Shown piece after piece: positions 7,526 through 16,900 of a stretch of 64,000 nt of DNA. The DNA is from Comamonadaceae bacterium. GTDB lineage: Bacteria > Pseudomonadota > Gammaproteobacteria > Burkholderiales > Burkholderiaceae_C. A program made the translations under genes and the position numbers. The number at the start of each line of letters is the position of its first letter. The stretch's first letter is position 1. Where the stretch lies: NCBI GenBank assembly GCA_947451385.1, contig CANFYZ010000002.1, positions 46,515-110,514 of the forward strand, given 5' to 3'. The notes under the pieces are model-generated. The model was given only the letters and a program-made list of their open reading frames with translations, was not told the DNA's origin and ran no database searches.

Positions 7526-8908
7526 ATGACGCTGATCACGCCCGAATTATTGACCCGTTTTGACGTGCCGGGACCACGCTACACCTCCTATCCCACAGCG
7601 GATCGGTTTGTCGACGCCTTCACCACGGCCGATTACGTCCAAGCCTTGGTGCAGCGCAGAGAGAGCTTGGCTGTGCGGGCCAAGCCCTTGAGCCTGTATG
7701 TGCATATTCCTTTTTGTGAGTCACTGTGCTACTACTGCGCTTGCAACAAGATCATCACCAAGCACCCCGAGCGAGCCACAGCTTATTTGGATTACCTGGC
7801 GCGCGAGGTTGCGCTGCATGTGCAGCACTTGGGGTCGGGGCAACCGGTCAGTCAGTTGCATTTAGGGGGCGGTACACCCACGTACTTGAAAGACAGCGAA
7901 TTGGTGGCGCTGATGGCGATGCTCAAGCGGCACTTTCACATCGTGCCCGGCGGTGAGTATTCGATCGAGGTGGACCCCCGCACCGTCGATGCACAGCGCT
8001 TGCGTTTGCTGGCCGAGCTGGGCTTTAACCGCTTGAGCTTCGGTGTGCAAGACTTTGATGCTGACGTGCAAGCGGCCGTGCACCGCATTCAGCCGGCAGA
8101 GCAGGTCTTCAATTTGGTGGAGGAGGCGCGTCGCATCGGCTTTGACTCGGTCAATGTGGACTTGATTTATGGCTTGCCCAAACAAACACCGGCATCGTTT
8201 GAGCGCACGCTGGCGCAAATCAATGACTTGCGTCCAGACCGCATCGCCTTGTACGCCTACGCGCATTTGCCGGCGCGCTTCAAACCCCAACGGCGCATCC
8301 ATGCGGCCGACTTGCCCCTGCCGGGCGACAAGGTCCGGATGCTGGCCATGTCGCTGTCGGCCCTGCAAGACGCGGGCTATGTGTATGTCGGCATGGACCA
8401 TTTCGCCTTGCCAGACGATGCCTTGGCGGTGGCCAAGCGGCAAGGGCGTTTGCACCGCAACTTCCAGGGCTACAGCACCCAACCCGATTGCGATCTGATT
8501 GCGCTGGGCGTCTCGGCGATTGGCCGCGTGGGCAGCACCTACAGCCAAAACGCCAAAACCCTGAGCGAGTACTGTGACGCCATCGATCAAGGCCAGCTGC
8601 CCGTGGTGCGCGGCCTGGCCTTGAGCCGCGACGACTTGATTCGCAGGGCGGTGATCATGGCGCTGATGTGCCAAGGCCAATTGCAATACGAGTCCATCAA
8701 CCTGGCTTGGTTGATCGATTTCAAAAGCTACTTCAAGGCCGAGTTGGCCCATCTGCAGGATCTGCAAACGCAAGGGCTGGTAGAGTTGTCCAACACAGGG
8801 ATCGCCGTCACACCGATGGGCTGGTTCTTTGTGCGTGGCGTGGCCATGTCGTTTGACCGCTATGTGCAGGCAGACGCGAATCGGACGCGCTTTTCCAAAA
8901 TCATCTGA
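7526..8908 (+). CDS. hemN: Oxygen-independent coproporphyrinogen III oxidase (radical SAM)
   Basis: Radical SAM enzyme (460 residues) that converts coproporphyrinogen III to protoporphyrinogen IX without O2. The N-terminus RFDVPGPRYTSYPTADRF is typical of true HemN. The cluster motif C64-x3-C68-x2-C71 is followed by the second glycine-rich SAM motif GGGTP, and a C-terminal HemN domain is present. The frame is open to 7367, but the family start is the ATG at 7526. A perfect FNR box upstream predicts anaerobic induction, supplying haem for the neighbouring cbb3 oxidase. Confidence 0.96.
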   Translation: MTLITPELLTRFDVPGPRYTSYPTADRFVDAFTTADYVQALVQRRESLAVRAKPLSLYVHIPFCESLCYYCACNKIITKHPERATAYLDYLAREVALHVQHLGSGQPVSQLHLGGGTPTYLKDSELVALMAMLKRHFHIVPGGEYSIEVDPRTVDAQRLRLLAELGFNRLSFGVQDFDADVQAAVHRIQPAEQVFNLVEEARRIGFDSVNVDLIYGLPKQTPASFERTLAQINDLRPDRIALYAYAHLPARFKPQRRIHAADLPLPGDKVRMLAMSLSALQDAGYVYVGMDHFALPDDALAVAKRQGRLHRNFQGYSTQPDCDLIALGVSAIGRVGSTYSQNAKTLSEYCDAIDQGQLPVVRGLALSRDDLIRRAVIMALMCQGQLQYESINLAWLIDFKSYFKAELAHLQDLQTQGLVELSNTGIAVTPMGWFFVRGVAMSFDRYVQADANRTRFSKII

Positions 8909-8916
8909 GTTTTTTC

Positions 8917-9603
8917 ATGTCCAGTTCACTGGCAGTGACGGCATTGCTCATGGGCTTGGCCGGGGGCCCGCATTGCGTGGCCATGTGTGGCGCAGCCTGT
9001 GCAGGCATCGGCCAGGTCGCCGGTGTGGGTGCTGCGCGCTCGATGCTCGGATTTCAGTTGGGACGTGTGCTCGGTTACGCCTTGTTGGGTGCGGTGGCGG
9101 CGGCCAGCGTGAATGCCCTGGGCTGGCTCACGGTGCAGTCGGCAGCGCTGCGCCCTGTGTGGTCCCTGCTGCATGTGGCGGCTTTGGTGCTGGGCATCTT
9201 GCTTGCATGGCAAGGCCGCCAACCGCCTTGGTTGGACCGGGTTGCACAACGGCTTTGGCGCCAGGTGCGGGCCTGGGGCGGGCGATGGGGGGGACGCTGG
9301 AGGCAAGCCACACCGATGCTCATGGGGGGGCTGTGGGCCTTGATGCCATGCGGGCTGCTGTACTCGGCGCTGATGGTGGCGGCGCTCACGGGTGATGTGG
9401 GCGAGGGCGCGGTGACCATGGCCTTTTTTGCGCTGGGCAGCAGCGTGAGTTTGTGGGCCGGGCCCTGGCTGCTGCTGCAACTGAAAAACCTGGGCGATGG
9501 CACCTGGGGCATCCGAATCGCCGGTGTGGCCTTGGCGGTGATCTCAGCCTGGGCCCTGTGGATGGGCTTGGTGCACGATCAAGCGCCTTGGTGTGTCGCT
9601 TAA
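8917..9603 (+). CDS. UreH/DsbD-like membrane protein (sulfite exporter TauE/SafE family), cco-linked
   Basis: A 228-residue polytopic membrane protein. The N-terminal GLAGGPHCVAMCGAAC and the mid-protein ALMPCGLLYSAL motifs are hallmarks of the UreH/DsbD_2 transmembrane family that often accompanies ccoNOQP and hemN genes and is thought to handle metal (copper or nickel) or redox equivalents. It starts 8 bp after hemN. Exact substrate is unknown; a role in copper supply to the oxidase is inferred from context. Confidence 0.8.
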   Translation: MSSSLAVTALLMGLAGGPHCVAMCGAACAGIGQVAGVGAARSMLGFQLGRVLGYALLGAVAAASVNALGWLTVQSAALRPVWSLLHVAALVLGILLAWQGRQPPWLDRVAQRLWRQVRAWGGRWGGRWRQATPMLMGGLWALMPCGLLYSALMVAALTGDVGEGAVTMAFFALGSSVSLWAGPWLLLQLKNLGDGTWGIRIAGVALAVISAWALWMGLVHDQAPWCVA

Positions 9604-9632
9604 AGCCACGAGCAGTTGTCCAATCGGACCCG

Positions 9633-10445
9633 TTAAACGACGCTCATTCCTTTATTGAACATGTAGACCGCCAGAAACACCAAAAAGAACGCAAACACTC
9701 TTTTGAGTTTCTTCACTGGGAGTCGGTGCGCAGCACGGGCCCCAAAGGGCGCTGTGACCACGCTGAAGCAGGCAATCACCAACATGCCAGGCAACCAGAT
9801 ATAGCCAAAGGCGCCTGGGGGCAGGTTGTCCAGTTTCAGGCCGCTGATGACAAAGCCGGTCACATTGGCCAGCGCAATGGGAAAACCCAGGGCGGCGCTG
9901 GTGCCAATGGCGTTGTGGATGGCCACGTTGCACCAAGTCATCAAGGGGACGCTGACGAACGCACCGCCTGCCCCCACCAAGCCAGACAACATGCCAATCA
10001 GACCCCCCATGCCCAATTGACCCGCAAAACCTGGCATTTGACGCGAAGGTTTGGGTTTCTTGTCCATGAACATTTGAAAGGAAGAGTAGGAGACAAATAC
10101 CCCAAACAAAATCGCCAAAGTGGCGCCCTTGACCGCGACAAAAATCCACAAGCTGGCCAAGGCACTGCCCAAGACGATGCCAGGGGCCAAACCTTTCACC
10201 AAATCCCAACGTACAGCGCCGAGTTTGTGGTGGGTGCGGACGCTGGAAATGGAGGTGAACAAAATGGTGGACATCGAAGTGACAATGCCCATCTTGATGG
10301 ACAAGTCTTCGGCCACGCCCATGTTGGTCAGCATAAAACTCAGCACGGGCACCATCAGCAACCCGCCGCCCAAACCCAACAAGCCCGCCATGAAACCCAC
10401 CACGGCCCCTGTCAGGCCCAGCTCAAAAAATATATGAGCTTCCAT
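9633..10445 (-). CDS. Sulfite exporter TauE/SafE family permease
   Basis: A 270-residue membrane protein of the TauE/SafE (DUF81) family with about eight hydrophobic segments. Duplicated family motifs are visible: GFMAGLLGLGGGLLMVPVL near the N-terminus and GMLSGLVGAGGAFVSVPLM in the second half. These permeases export sulfite, sulfoacetate or related small organic anions. It is convergent with the UreH-like gene and ends 29 bp from it. It is 5 bp downstream of the acyl-CoA ligase gene on the same strand and could be co-transcribed, suggesting carboxylate or sulfonate transport. Substrate unknown. Confidence 0.85.
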   Translation of the reverse strand: MEAHIFFELGLTGAVVGFMAGLLGLGGGLLMVPVLSFMLTNMGVAEDLSIKMGIVTSMSTILFTSISSVRTHHKLGAVRWDLVKGLAPGIVLGSALASLWIFVAVKGATLAILFGVFVSYSSFQMFMDKKPKPSRQMPGFAGQLGMGGLIGMLSGLVGAGGAFVSVPLMTWCNVAIHNAIGTSAALGFPIALANVTGFVISGLKLDNLPPGAFGYIWLPGMLVIACFSVVTAPFGARAAHRLPVKKLKRVFAFFLVFLAVYMFNKGMSVV

Positions 10446-10450
10446 GGGGC

Positions 10451-11968
10451 TTAAGCCAGACCGAGCTTTTGTGCCATGCCAATGCGTTGTAATTTTCCGG
10501 TGGCCCCTTTGGGGATTTCGTCCATCAGCAGCACTTTGCGCGGAACTTTGAAATCGGCCAAACGTGTCGCCGTGTAGTCGCGCAGCTCTTTCTCTGTCGC
10601 TGTCATGCCTTCTCGCAGAACGACGGCAGCGCCCACTTCTTCTCCCAATTTGTCATGGGGAATGCCAAAGCAAACCACCTGCGCCACAGCAGGATGGTCC
10701 ATCAAGACTTCGTCCACTTCGCGGGGACTGATCTTTTCGCCGCCGCGGTTGATGATTTCTTTGAGGCGGCCCGTGATGCTCACGTAGCCTTCAGTGTCCA
10801 TGACCCCTTGGTCACCGGTTCTGAACCAGCCATGCGTGAAGGCTTCGGCGTTGGCTTTCTCGTTGTTCTCATAACCGGGCGTCACGTTGCTGCCGCGAAT
10901 CACAATTTCACCTGTGCTCCCTGCGGGCAATAACTCACCTTCGGCGCTCATGATGGCAATTTCAGGACCCGCAGCCATGCCCACAGTGCCAGGCTTTCGT
11001 TGGCCGGGCGGCAGCGGGTTGCAAGCCATTTGGTGGGCGGCTTCGGTCATGCCATAGGCTTCAATTACTGGCGCATTGAAGGTGGCTTCGAGCTCGGCCA
11101 AAACCTGGGGTGGCAAGGAAGACGAGGACGAGCGAATGAACCGCAATGGCACTCTGGCAATCACCTCTTTGTTATTGGCCGAGCGGGACAAAATCGCCTG
11201 GTGCATGGTGGGCACAGCGGTGTACCAAGTCGGCTTGACTTCGTCCATCAGGCTGAAGAACTTCAATGCATTGAAGCCACTGGTGCAATAGACCTCACCG
11301 CCTTGCGACAGTGGCGCGAGAATGCCGGCAATCAAGCCGTGGATGTGAAAAAGTGGCATCACATTCAAACCGCGATCCGAACTGCTGAAGCGCGTGCTGT
11401 GCGCAATGTTTTGAGCTGAGGCACTCACGTTGCGGTGGGTCAGTGGCACGATTTTGGGGCGAGAGGTGGTGCCCGAAGTGTGCAGGACCAAAGCCACGTC
11501 GTCAGCCTGGGCTTCGCCAGGCGCCTGGGCCGCCTTGGGAGCGAGGCCATGCATGTTCAACGTGAAAGAGCCAGCGCCCAATGTGGGCGTGGGCTCCAGC
11601 TCGATCAGGGCAATGCCCATCTTGGCTGCGACTGCAACGGCGGGGCTGCTCGAGCCTTTTTCTACCACCAAGGCTTTCGCATTCAAGTCGTTCAAATAAA
11701 ACTCAAACTCATCGGCTCGGTAGCTCGGGTTCAAAGGCGCCGATGTACAGCAACAAGCCACGGTGACGAAACTGGCGGCCATTTCTGCGCTGTTCGGCAA
11801 CACCAGTGCCACACGATCGTTGCGACCAATGCCCACTTGGTTGAACTCTTTTTGGACGTAAAGACTGAGCTTTCGCAATGCCGAATAAGTGAGCGGGGCA
11901 CTGTTGGAAGCCGTCAAACAAACAGATTCGGCATCTCCAGCCGCCAAGAGTTCTATTAGGGTTTTCAT
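10451..11968 (-). CDS. AMP-forming acyl-CoA synthetase (oxalate/medium-chain acyl-CoA ligase-like)
   Basis: ANL-superfamily adenylating enzyme (505 residues). Core motifs are in order: the P-loop-like LHTSGTTSRPKIVPLTHRN (about residues 163-182), EAYGMTEA, the GWFRTGDQG motif, the hinge GRLKEIINRGGEKISPREVDEV, and the C-terminal catalytic lysine in PKGATGKLQR. It activates a carboxylate with ATP and CoA. The compact form without an extension resembles the oxalyl-CoA synthetase/FAT2 group. It is divergent from tctCBA, so the imported carboxylate may be its substrate; this is inference. Confidence 0.88.
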   Translation of the reverse strand: MKTLIELLAAGDAESVCLTASNSAPLTYSALRKLSLYVQKEFNQVGIGRNDRVALVLPNSAEMAASFVTVACCCTSAPLNPSYRADEFEFYLNDLNAKALVVEKGSSSPAVAVAAKMGIALIELEPTPTLGAGSFTLNMHGLAPKAAQAPGEAQADDVALVLHTSGTTSRPKIVPLTHRNVSASAQNIAHSTRFSSSDRGLNVMPLFHIHGLIAGILAPLSQGGEVYCTSGFNALKFFSLMDEVKPTWYTAVPTMHQAILSRSANNKEVIARVPLRFIRSSSSSLPPQVLAELEATFNAPVIEAYGMTEAAHQMACNPLPPGQRKPGTVGMAAGPEIAIMSAEGELLPAGSTGEIVIRGSNVTPGYENNEKANAEAFTHGWFRTGDQGVMDTEGYVSITGRLKEIINRGGEKISPREVDEVLMDHPAVAQVVCFGIPHDKLGEEVGAAVVLREGMTATEKELRDYTATRLADFKVPRKVLLMDEIPKGATGKLQRIGMAQKLGLA

Positions 11969-12008
11969 TAGTATGGGGGTGAAAAAGGTTGTTTAAGGAA
12001 AATAAGGC

Positions 12009-12038
12009 TCGACAAAAACCGGGTCATTCTATTACGAT
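12009..12038 (+). promoter_or_regulatory. Putative sigma70 promoter for tctCBA
   Basis: A -35-like TCGACA (12009-12014) and -10-like TACGAT (12033-12038) are separated by 18 bp, and transcription would start about 30 nt before the tctC start. It lies in the 105-bp gap between the divergent acyl-CoA ligase and tctC genes. Confidence 0.5.
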
Positions 12039-12073
12039 ACTGTGACGTTTGCAAAATTACTAAGGAGTTTATT

Positions 12074-13087
12074 TTGAAAAATCATCAGTCGATGTATCTC
12101 TGTACAGCTGCCTTGGTGATGGGCGGCGTGTTGTTCAGTGGCCCCACCTTTGCCCAGTCCAGCTGGGAGCCAAGCAAAAGCGTTGAATTCATCGTGCCCG
12201 CTGGCACGGGGGGCGGCGCTGATCAAATGGCTCGTTTTCTTCAGGGTGTGATTACCAAGAACAAACTCATGTCACAACCCTTGGTGGTGGTGAACAAAGC
12301 GGGTGGTGCCGGTGCCGAGGGTTTTTTGGATGCCAAAGGCTCGCGCCCAGACGGTCACAAAATCATCATCACACTGTCAAATTTATTCACAACCCCGCTC
12401 GCAACAGGGGTGCCCTTCAATTGGAAGGACCTGACACCCGTTTCCATGCTGGCCTTGGATGAATTTGTGCTTTGGGTGAATGCCGAGTCGCCGTACAAAA
12501 CTGTCTCCGACTTCACCAAGGCGGTGAAGCAAGGCGAATCTGGCAAATTCAAAATGGGGGGTACAGGCTCCAAACAAGAGGACCAGATCATCACCGTGGC
12601 GATTGAAAAAGCCACTGACAAAAAAATGACCTACATCCCTTTCAAAGGCGGCGGCGATGTGGCGGTTCAACTGGTCGGTAAGCACATTGACGCGACTGTG
12701 AACAACCCCATTGAAGCGGTGGCCCATTGGAAAGGCGGTACTTTGAGAGCCTTGTGTGTGTTTGACGCACAGGTGATGCCTTACCCCAAAAAAATCACCC
12801 CCACACAATCTTGGAAAGACATTCCAACCTGCAAATCGCAAGGCCTCGATGTGGAGTACTTGATGCTGCGCGGCATTTTCATGGCGCCTAAGTCGACGCC
12901 AGCGCAAGTGGCCTACTACAACGACGTTTTCCAGAAAGTTCGCCAACTTCCTGAATGGAAAGAATTCATGGAGACCGGTGCTTTCAAGGACACCTTCTTG
13001 AAAGGTCAAGAGTTTCAAGATTGGCTGCTGAAAGCCGAGGTGGAGCATTTCCGCCTGATGCGCGAAGCTGGTTTCTTGGCCAAATAA
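12074..13087 (+). CDS. tctC: Tripartite tricarboxylate transporter substrate-binding protein (TctC/Bug family)
   Basis: Periplasmic solute receptor (337 residues) of the TctC/Bug family. An N-terminal signal peptide ends near TFAQSSW, followed by the Bug-type VEFIVPAGTGGGADQMAR substrate loop. It starts at TTG 12074, supported by AAGGAG six bases upstream; the next ATG lies inside the signal sequence. It is followed by tctB and tctA, so this is a complete high-affinity uptake system. Members bind carboxylates such as citrate, glutamate or aromatic acids; the substrate cannot be read from the sequence. Confidence 0.93.
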   Translation: MKNHQSMYLCTAALVMGGVLFSGPTFAQSSWEPSKSVEFIVPAGTGGGADQMARFLQGVITKNKLMSQPLVVVNKAGGAGAEGFLDAKGSRPDGHKIIITLSNLFTTPLATGVPFNWKDLTPVSMLALDEFVLWVNAESPYKTVSDFTKAVKQGESGKFKMGGTGSKQEDQIITVAIEKATDKKMTYIPFKGGGDVAVQLVGKHIDATVNNPIEAVAHWKGGTLRALCVFDAQVMPYPKKITPTQSWKDIPTCKSQGLDVEYLMLRGIFMAPKSTPAQVAYYNDVFQKVRQLPEWKEFMETGAFKDTFLKGQEFQDWLLKAEVEHFRLMREAGFLAK

Positions 13088-13107
13088 GTACGTTGAAGGG
13101 ACGCATC

Positions 13108-13605
13108 ATGAAATCGGGTTCACACCTGCAAATGCGGTGGATGGAGTTGTTGGTGGCGGCCTGCTTTGTGGGGGCGGGCTTGTTGGTGATCACAGACAGC
13201 ATGCGAGTGGGGAACGCCTGGGGCAGCGATGGCCCTGAGCCAGGCTACTTTCCCTTTTACATTGGTTGCCTCATGTTGGGCGGCGCCGCGTGGGTTATTT
13301 TGCAAACCCTGCTGGCTTGGAAACAAGACGATGGCCAAGAGGTTTTTGCCGAAAATCATGAATTCAATTTGATGTTGCTCATGCTGGTGCCGACGACCGT
13401 GTTCACGGCCGCCATCTTTGTCATGGGAATCTATGTGGCCTCTCTTATTTTCATTGCGGCCTTCATGGTCTGGCAAGGAAAGTACAGCTACTTCAAATCC
13501 ATCGCGGTAGGTGCGAGCATCAGCGCAGCGTTGTTTGTCTTATTTGAAATTTGGTTTTTGTTGCCATTGCCCAAAGGCATGCTTGAAACTTGGTTGGGCT
13601 ACTGA
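13108..13605 (+). CDS. tctB: Tripartite tricarboxylate transporter small membrane subunit TctB
   Basis: A 165-residue protein with four predicted hydrophobic segments, matching the small TctB subunit in size and layout; the segment GSDGPEPGYFPFYIG is typical of the family. The ATG at 13108 follows GAAGGG. The gene begins 20 bp after tctC and stops 2 bp before tctA. It pairs with TctA to form the sodium-coupled membrane part of the transporter. Confidence 0.92.
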   Translation: MKSGSHLQMRWMELLVAACFVGAGLLVITDSMRVGNAWGSDGPEPGYFPFYIGCLMLGGAAWVILQTLLAWKQDDGQEVFAENHEFNLMLLMLVPTTVFTAAIFVMGIYVASLIFIAAFMVWQGKYSYFKSIAVGASISAALFVLFEIWFLLPLPKGMLETWLGY

Positions 13606-13607
13606 AC

Positions 13608-15098
13608 ATGGAAGAACTCAATAACCTGTTCCAGGGCTTTGCAGTCGCTTTGACTGTGCCCAACATGGGCTTCATGCTGATTGGTATCTTTTTGGGCGTG
13701 CTGATTGGTGTCTTGCCCGGTTTGGGCGGTGCCAATGGCGTGGCCATTCTGTTGCCACTGACCTTTGGCATGTCGCCCACTTCGGCCATCATCATGTTGT
13801 CCTGCATCTATTGGGGTGCCTTGTTTGGGGGGGCGATTACTTCCATCTTGTTCAATATTCCGGGAGAGCCGTGGTCCGTGGCGACCACTTTTGACGGCTA
13901 CCCGATGGCACAAAAGGGCCGCGCCGCCCAAGCTTTGACAGCCGCCTTCACGTCCTCATTTGTGGGCGCCTTGGTCGCCGTGTTGATGGTGACCTTTTTG
14001 GCCCCCTTGGTCGCCAAATTTGCGCTGCACTTCGGACCGCCAGAATTCTTTGCCGTCCAATTGCTGACCTTTGCAAGTTTCATTGGCATGAGCAAAGAAC
14101 CTCCCGTTAAAACCTTGATGGCCATGATGTTGGGTTTTGCATTGGCGGCCGTGGGGTTGGACAGTGTGACCGGCACTTTGCGAATGACATTCGGTCAAGA
14201 AAGTTTGCTGCAAGGCTTTGACTTTTTGGTGGCCGTGATTGGGCTTTTTGGCGTGGGCGAAATTTTGCTCACCATGGAAGAAGGCCTTGCCTTCAAAGGC
14301 CAGAAGGGCCGAATCAGTCTCAGGGATGTGCTCGATACCTGGAAAGAACTTCCCAAATATTGGGCCACGTCCTTGCGCGCTTGTTTGATTGGTTGCTGGA
14401 TGGGCATCACCCCCGGCGGTGCCACGCCGGCCTCGTTCATGAGCTACGGCATGGCCAAACGCATCTCCAAACATCCTGAAGATTTTGGCAAGGGCGCAAT
14501 CGAAGGGGTGATTGCTCCTGAGACCGCCGCGCATGCGGCGGGAACAAGTGCGTTGCTGCCGATGCTCACATTGGGGATTCCCGGCTCACCCACCGCCGCC
14601 GTGTTACTCGGTGGATTGTTGATCTGGGGGCTGCAACCGGGTCCTTTGCTGTTCACCGAGCAAAAGGATTTTGTCTGGGGTTTGATTGCCTCGATGTATT
14701 TGGGCAATATTGCCGGCTTGATCGTGGTCTTGACCACCGTGCCTTGGTGGGCGGCCATCTTGAGAATACCGTTTTCGATCATCGCACCCGTGATTGTGGT
14801 GATTTGTGCGGTCGGTGCCTACACGGTGCATGGCCACCTGCTGGATGTGGCTTTGATGGTTGTTTTCGGCGTGATGGGCTATGCGTTTAAAAAGCTCAAA
14901 TATCCCTTAGCGCCCTTGGTTTTGGCCTTGGTTTTGGGGGACATGGCCGAAAGCAGTTTCAGGCAATCCATGCTCATCTCCAAAGGCCAGTTGGACATAT
15001 TTGTTGCCACCCCGTTGGCCGGCTCCATCACTGGCTTGGCGTTGATCATGCTCTTTTGGCCTGTACTGGGCCTCTTGAAAAAGCTCAGTCGAGACTGA
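13608..15098 (+). CDS. tctA: Tripartite tricarboxylate transporter large membrane subunit TctA
   Basis: A 496-residue polytopic permease of the TctA family. Conserved glycine-rich stretches are present: GVLIGVLPGLGGANGVAILLPLTF near the N-terminus, GITPGGATPASFMSYGMAKR in the middle and LTLGIPGSPTAAVLLGG after it. The ATG at 13608 lies 2 bp after the tctB stop, so translation is probably coupled. Its 3' end overlaps the convergent ketopantoate reductase-like gene by 14 bp. Confidence 0.95.
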   Translation: MEELNNLFQGFAVALTVPNMGFMLIGIFLGVLIGVLPGLGGANGVAILLPLTFGMSPTSAIIMLSCIYWGALFGGAITSILFNIPGEPWSVATTFDGYPMAQKGRAAQALTAAFTSSFVGALVAVLMVTFLAPLVAKFALHFGPPEFFAVQLLTFASFIGMSKEPPVKTLMAMMLGFALAAVGLDSVTGTLRMTFGQESLLQGFDFLVAVIGLFGVGEILLTMEEGLAFKGQKGRISLRDVLDTWKELPKYWATSLRACLIGCWMGITPGGATPASFMSYGMAKRISKHPEDFGKGAIEGVIAPETAAHAAGTSALLPMLTLGIPGSPTAAVLLGGLLIWGLQPGPLLFTEQKDFVWGLIASMYLGNIAGLIVVLTTVPWWAAILRIPFSIIAPVIVVICAVGAYTVHGHLLDVALMVVFGVMGYAFKKLKYPLAPLVLALVLGDMAESSFRQSMLISKGQLDIFVATPLAGSITGLALIMLFWPVLGLLKKLSRD

Positions 15099-16089
15099 GC
15101 CCTTTGGCTTTTCTCAAGACGCTCTGCTCGAGCAATCGGGTCAGAGCGTAAACCGAGTCGAGGGTCGGGGTGGGCATGTCGCAAATTTTGCCCAGTTCAA
15201 TCACGCTCCCCAAGAGGGCCTCTAACTCCAAGGCTTTGCCATGTTCAATGTCTTGCAGCATGGATGTTTTGTGGGCACCCACAGCCTGTGCGCCAGCAAT
15301 GCGTTTGTCGATGCTGATTTTGAATTGAACCCCTAGCTTTTCTCCCACCCTTTGCGCTTCCGCCATCATGCGCGCAGCCAAATTGCGTGTGAGATCAAAA
15401 TTACAAATGTCTTCCAGGGTGGCGTGGGTCAGTGCGGACACGGGGTTGAAGGTGAGGTTGCCCCACAGCTTGACCCACAACTCACTGCGAATATCGGTGG
15501 AGACGGGTGTTTTGAATCCCGCCGCAATCATGGCCTGCGCCAAGGCTGTGACGCGTTCTGATTTCTCGCCGCTGGGCTCGCCCAGGGTAAAACGGTTGCC
15601 TTCAATGAGTTTGACAACGCCCGGGGCAATCAACTCGGCGGCGGGGTAGACCACCGCACCGATCACTCTTTGCGGGCCAATGTGCTGCCACTGTGCGCCA
15701 CCAGGATCAATGGAACTCAATGGGCGGTTTTGATAGTCACCGACCAGGTTGTAAAAGTACCACCAAGGAACACCGTTTTGGAGGGTGACCACGGCGGTCG
15801 TGTCATGACACAGTCGCCCAATTTGTTCGGCCACAGGGCTGACCTGGTGCGACTTCATGGTTAAAAAGACATAGTCGTGCGGCGTCGCTTCGTCAATGGT
15901 GCAAGCCTTCACCTGGGGGGCGTGGAGTGAAGTACCGTCTTCTAAGACGAGTGACATGCCATTGGCTTGAATGGCTTTGAGGTTCTCGCCACGCGCGATG
16001 AATGTGACGTTGCAACCTGACAAGGCCAGCTTCACGCCGAGGTAACCCCCGATGGCACCGGCGCCCACAATGGCAATATTCAAACTCAT
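15085..16089 (-). CDS. 2-dehydropantoate 2-reductase family protein (PanE/ApbA-like)
   Basis: NAD(P)-dependent reductase of 334 residues. The N-terminal Rossmann motif is GAGAIGGYLGVKLALSGCNVTF, and the C-terminal ApbA domain carries the conserved WVKLWGNLTFNPVSALTHAT. Classical PanE reduces ketopantoate for CoA synthesis, but many paralogues in catabolic islands act on other 2-oxo acids. Its 5' end overlaps the FAH-family gene by 4 bp (ATGA), so the two are one operon and more likely act on the acid imported by TctCBA than in pantothenate synthesis. Confidence 0.88.
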   Translation of the reverse strand: MSLNIAIVGAGAIGGYLGVKLALSGCNVTFIARGENLKAIQANGMSLVLEDGTSLHAPQVKACTIDEATPHDYVFLTMKSHQVSPVAEQIGRLCHDTTAVVTLQNGVPWWYFYNLVGDYQNRPLSSIDPGGAQWQHIGPQRVIGAVVYPAAELIAPGVVKLIEGNRFTLGEPSGEKSERVTALAQAMIAAGFKTPVSTDIRSELWVKLWGNLTFNPVSALTHATLEDICNFDLTRNLAARMMAEAQRVGEKLGVQFKISIDKRIAGAQAVGAHKTSMLQDIEHGKALELEALLGSVIELGKICDMPTPTLDSVYALTRLLEQSVLRKAKGLSLD

Positions 16090-16859
16090 GCTGTTTCTTT
16101 CATAGTGTTCGACAGGGTGCCAATGCCTTCAATCGAGACTTCGACAACGGCGTCATTTTGCCAAGGCATGGCCCCGAGCGAGGTGCCACAGGAAATAATG
16201 TCACCCGCCTCCAAAGTCATGCCTCTGGACAATTTGGCCACCAATTCTTGCGGTGAAAAAAACATGTCGGTCACCGGGTAATTCTGGCGTTCTCGTCCGT
16301 TGACTTTGGCGCTCACCATGGCTTTTGTGCAATCCAAGTCGGTTTCAATCCAAGGGCCGAAAGGGGTAAAGCCATCAAAATTTTTGGCGCGAGTCCATTG
16401 CTCAAAACTGCTGTCGGATCGAAGTAACTCAATCGCAGTGACGTCGTTGACGCAGGTGAATCCAAAAATATGTTGATCGGCATCTTCGACAGGAATATCG
16501 CGTCCCCGGCGTCCAATGACAATGCCCAACTCCGCCTCGTAAACCACCCGGCCGATATCGGGTACGGGCCGAATCACAGCTTGAAGATGGTGTGAATAAG
16601 AATTAGGCGATTTGAGAAAATAAAGCGGTTCTGAAGGCGCACTCCAGCCGTTCTTTTCTGCTGCAGCTTTGAAATTATTCCAAAGCGCGATCACTTTACC
16701 GGGATGGCAAGGCGCCAGTAGCTCCACTTCCGACAGCGGCAAGGTGTCGCCCGTCGGTTGGGGGTTTTCGAACATCTGGCCTGTATGGAGATGGACGGTA
16801 TCACCCACCAGTTGACCCAGGCCAACGCGGCCTTGGTGAGCGAAACGTAGCCACTTCAT
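16086..16859 (-). CDS. Fumarylacetoacetate hydrolase family protein
   Basis: A 257-residue FAH-superfamily enzyme. Visible are the metal-ligand region YEAELGIVIGRRGRDI, FTCVNDVTAIELL, the FDGFTPFGPWI motif and DIISCGTSLGAMP near the C-terminus. Members hydrolyse or decarboxylate 2-oxo acids, for example acylpyruvates, 2-hydroxyhepta-2,4-diene-1,7-dioate or oxaloacetate. The ATG at 16859 is preceded by GGAGAAACCGC; a longer open frame upstream runs into the 6S RNA and is rejected. It is the first gene of a two-gene operon with the PanE-like reductase. Confidence 0.9.
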   Translation of the reverse strand: MKWLRFAHQGRVGLGQLVGDTVHLHTGQMFENPQPTGDTLPLSEVELLAPCHPGKVIALWNNFKAAAEKNGWSAPSEPLYFLKSPNSYSHHLQAVIRPVPDIGRVVYEAELGIVIGRRGRDIPVEDADQHIFGFTCVNDVTAIELLRSDSSFEQWTRAKNFDGFTPFGPWIETDLDCTKAMVSAKVNGRERQNYPVTDMFFSPQELVAKLSRGMTLEAGDIISCGTSLGAMPWQNDAVVEVSIEGIGTLSNTMKETA

Positions 16860-16900
16860 GCGGTTTCTCCTACCGGCTAATTCAAAAATTTTTTGGAAAA

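Noticed and set aside
9453-10454. 333-residue plus-strand open frame antisense to the TauE/SafE gene
   Set aside because: No domain; the minus-strand frame encodes a recognisable membrane permease.
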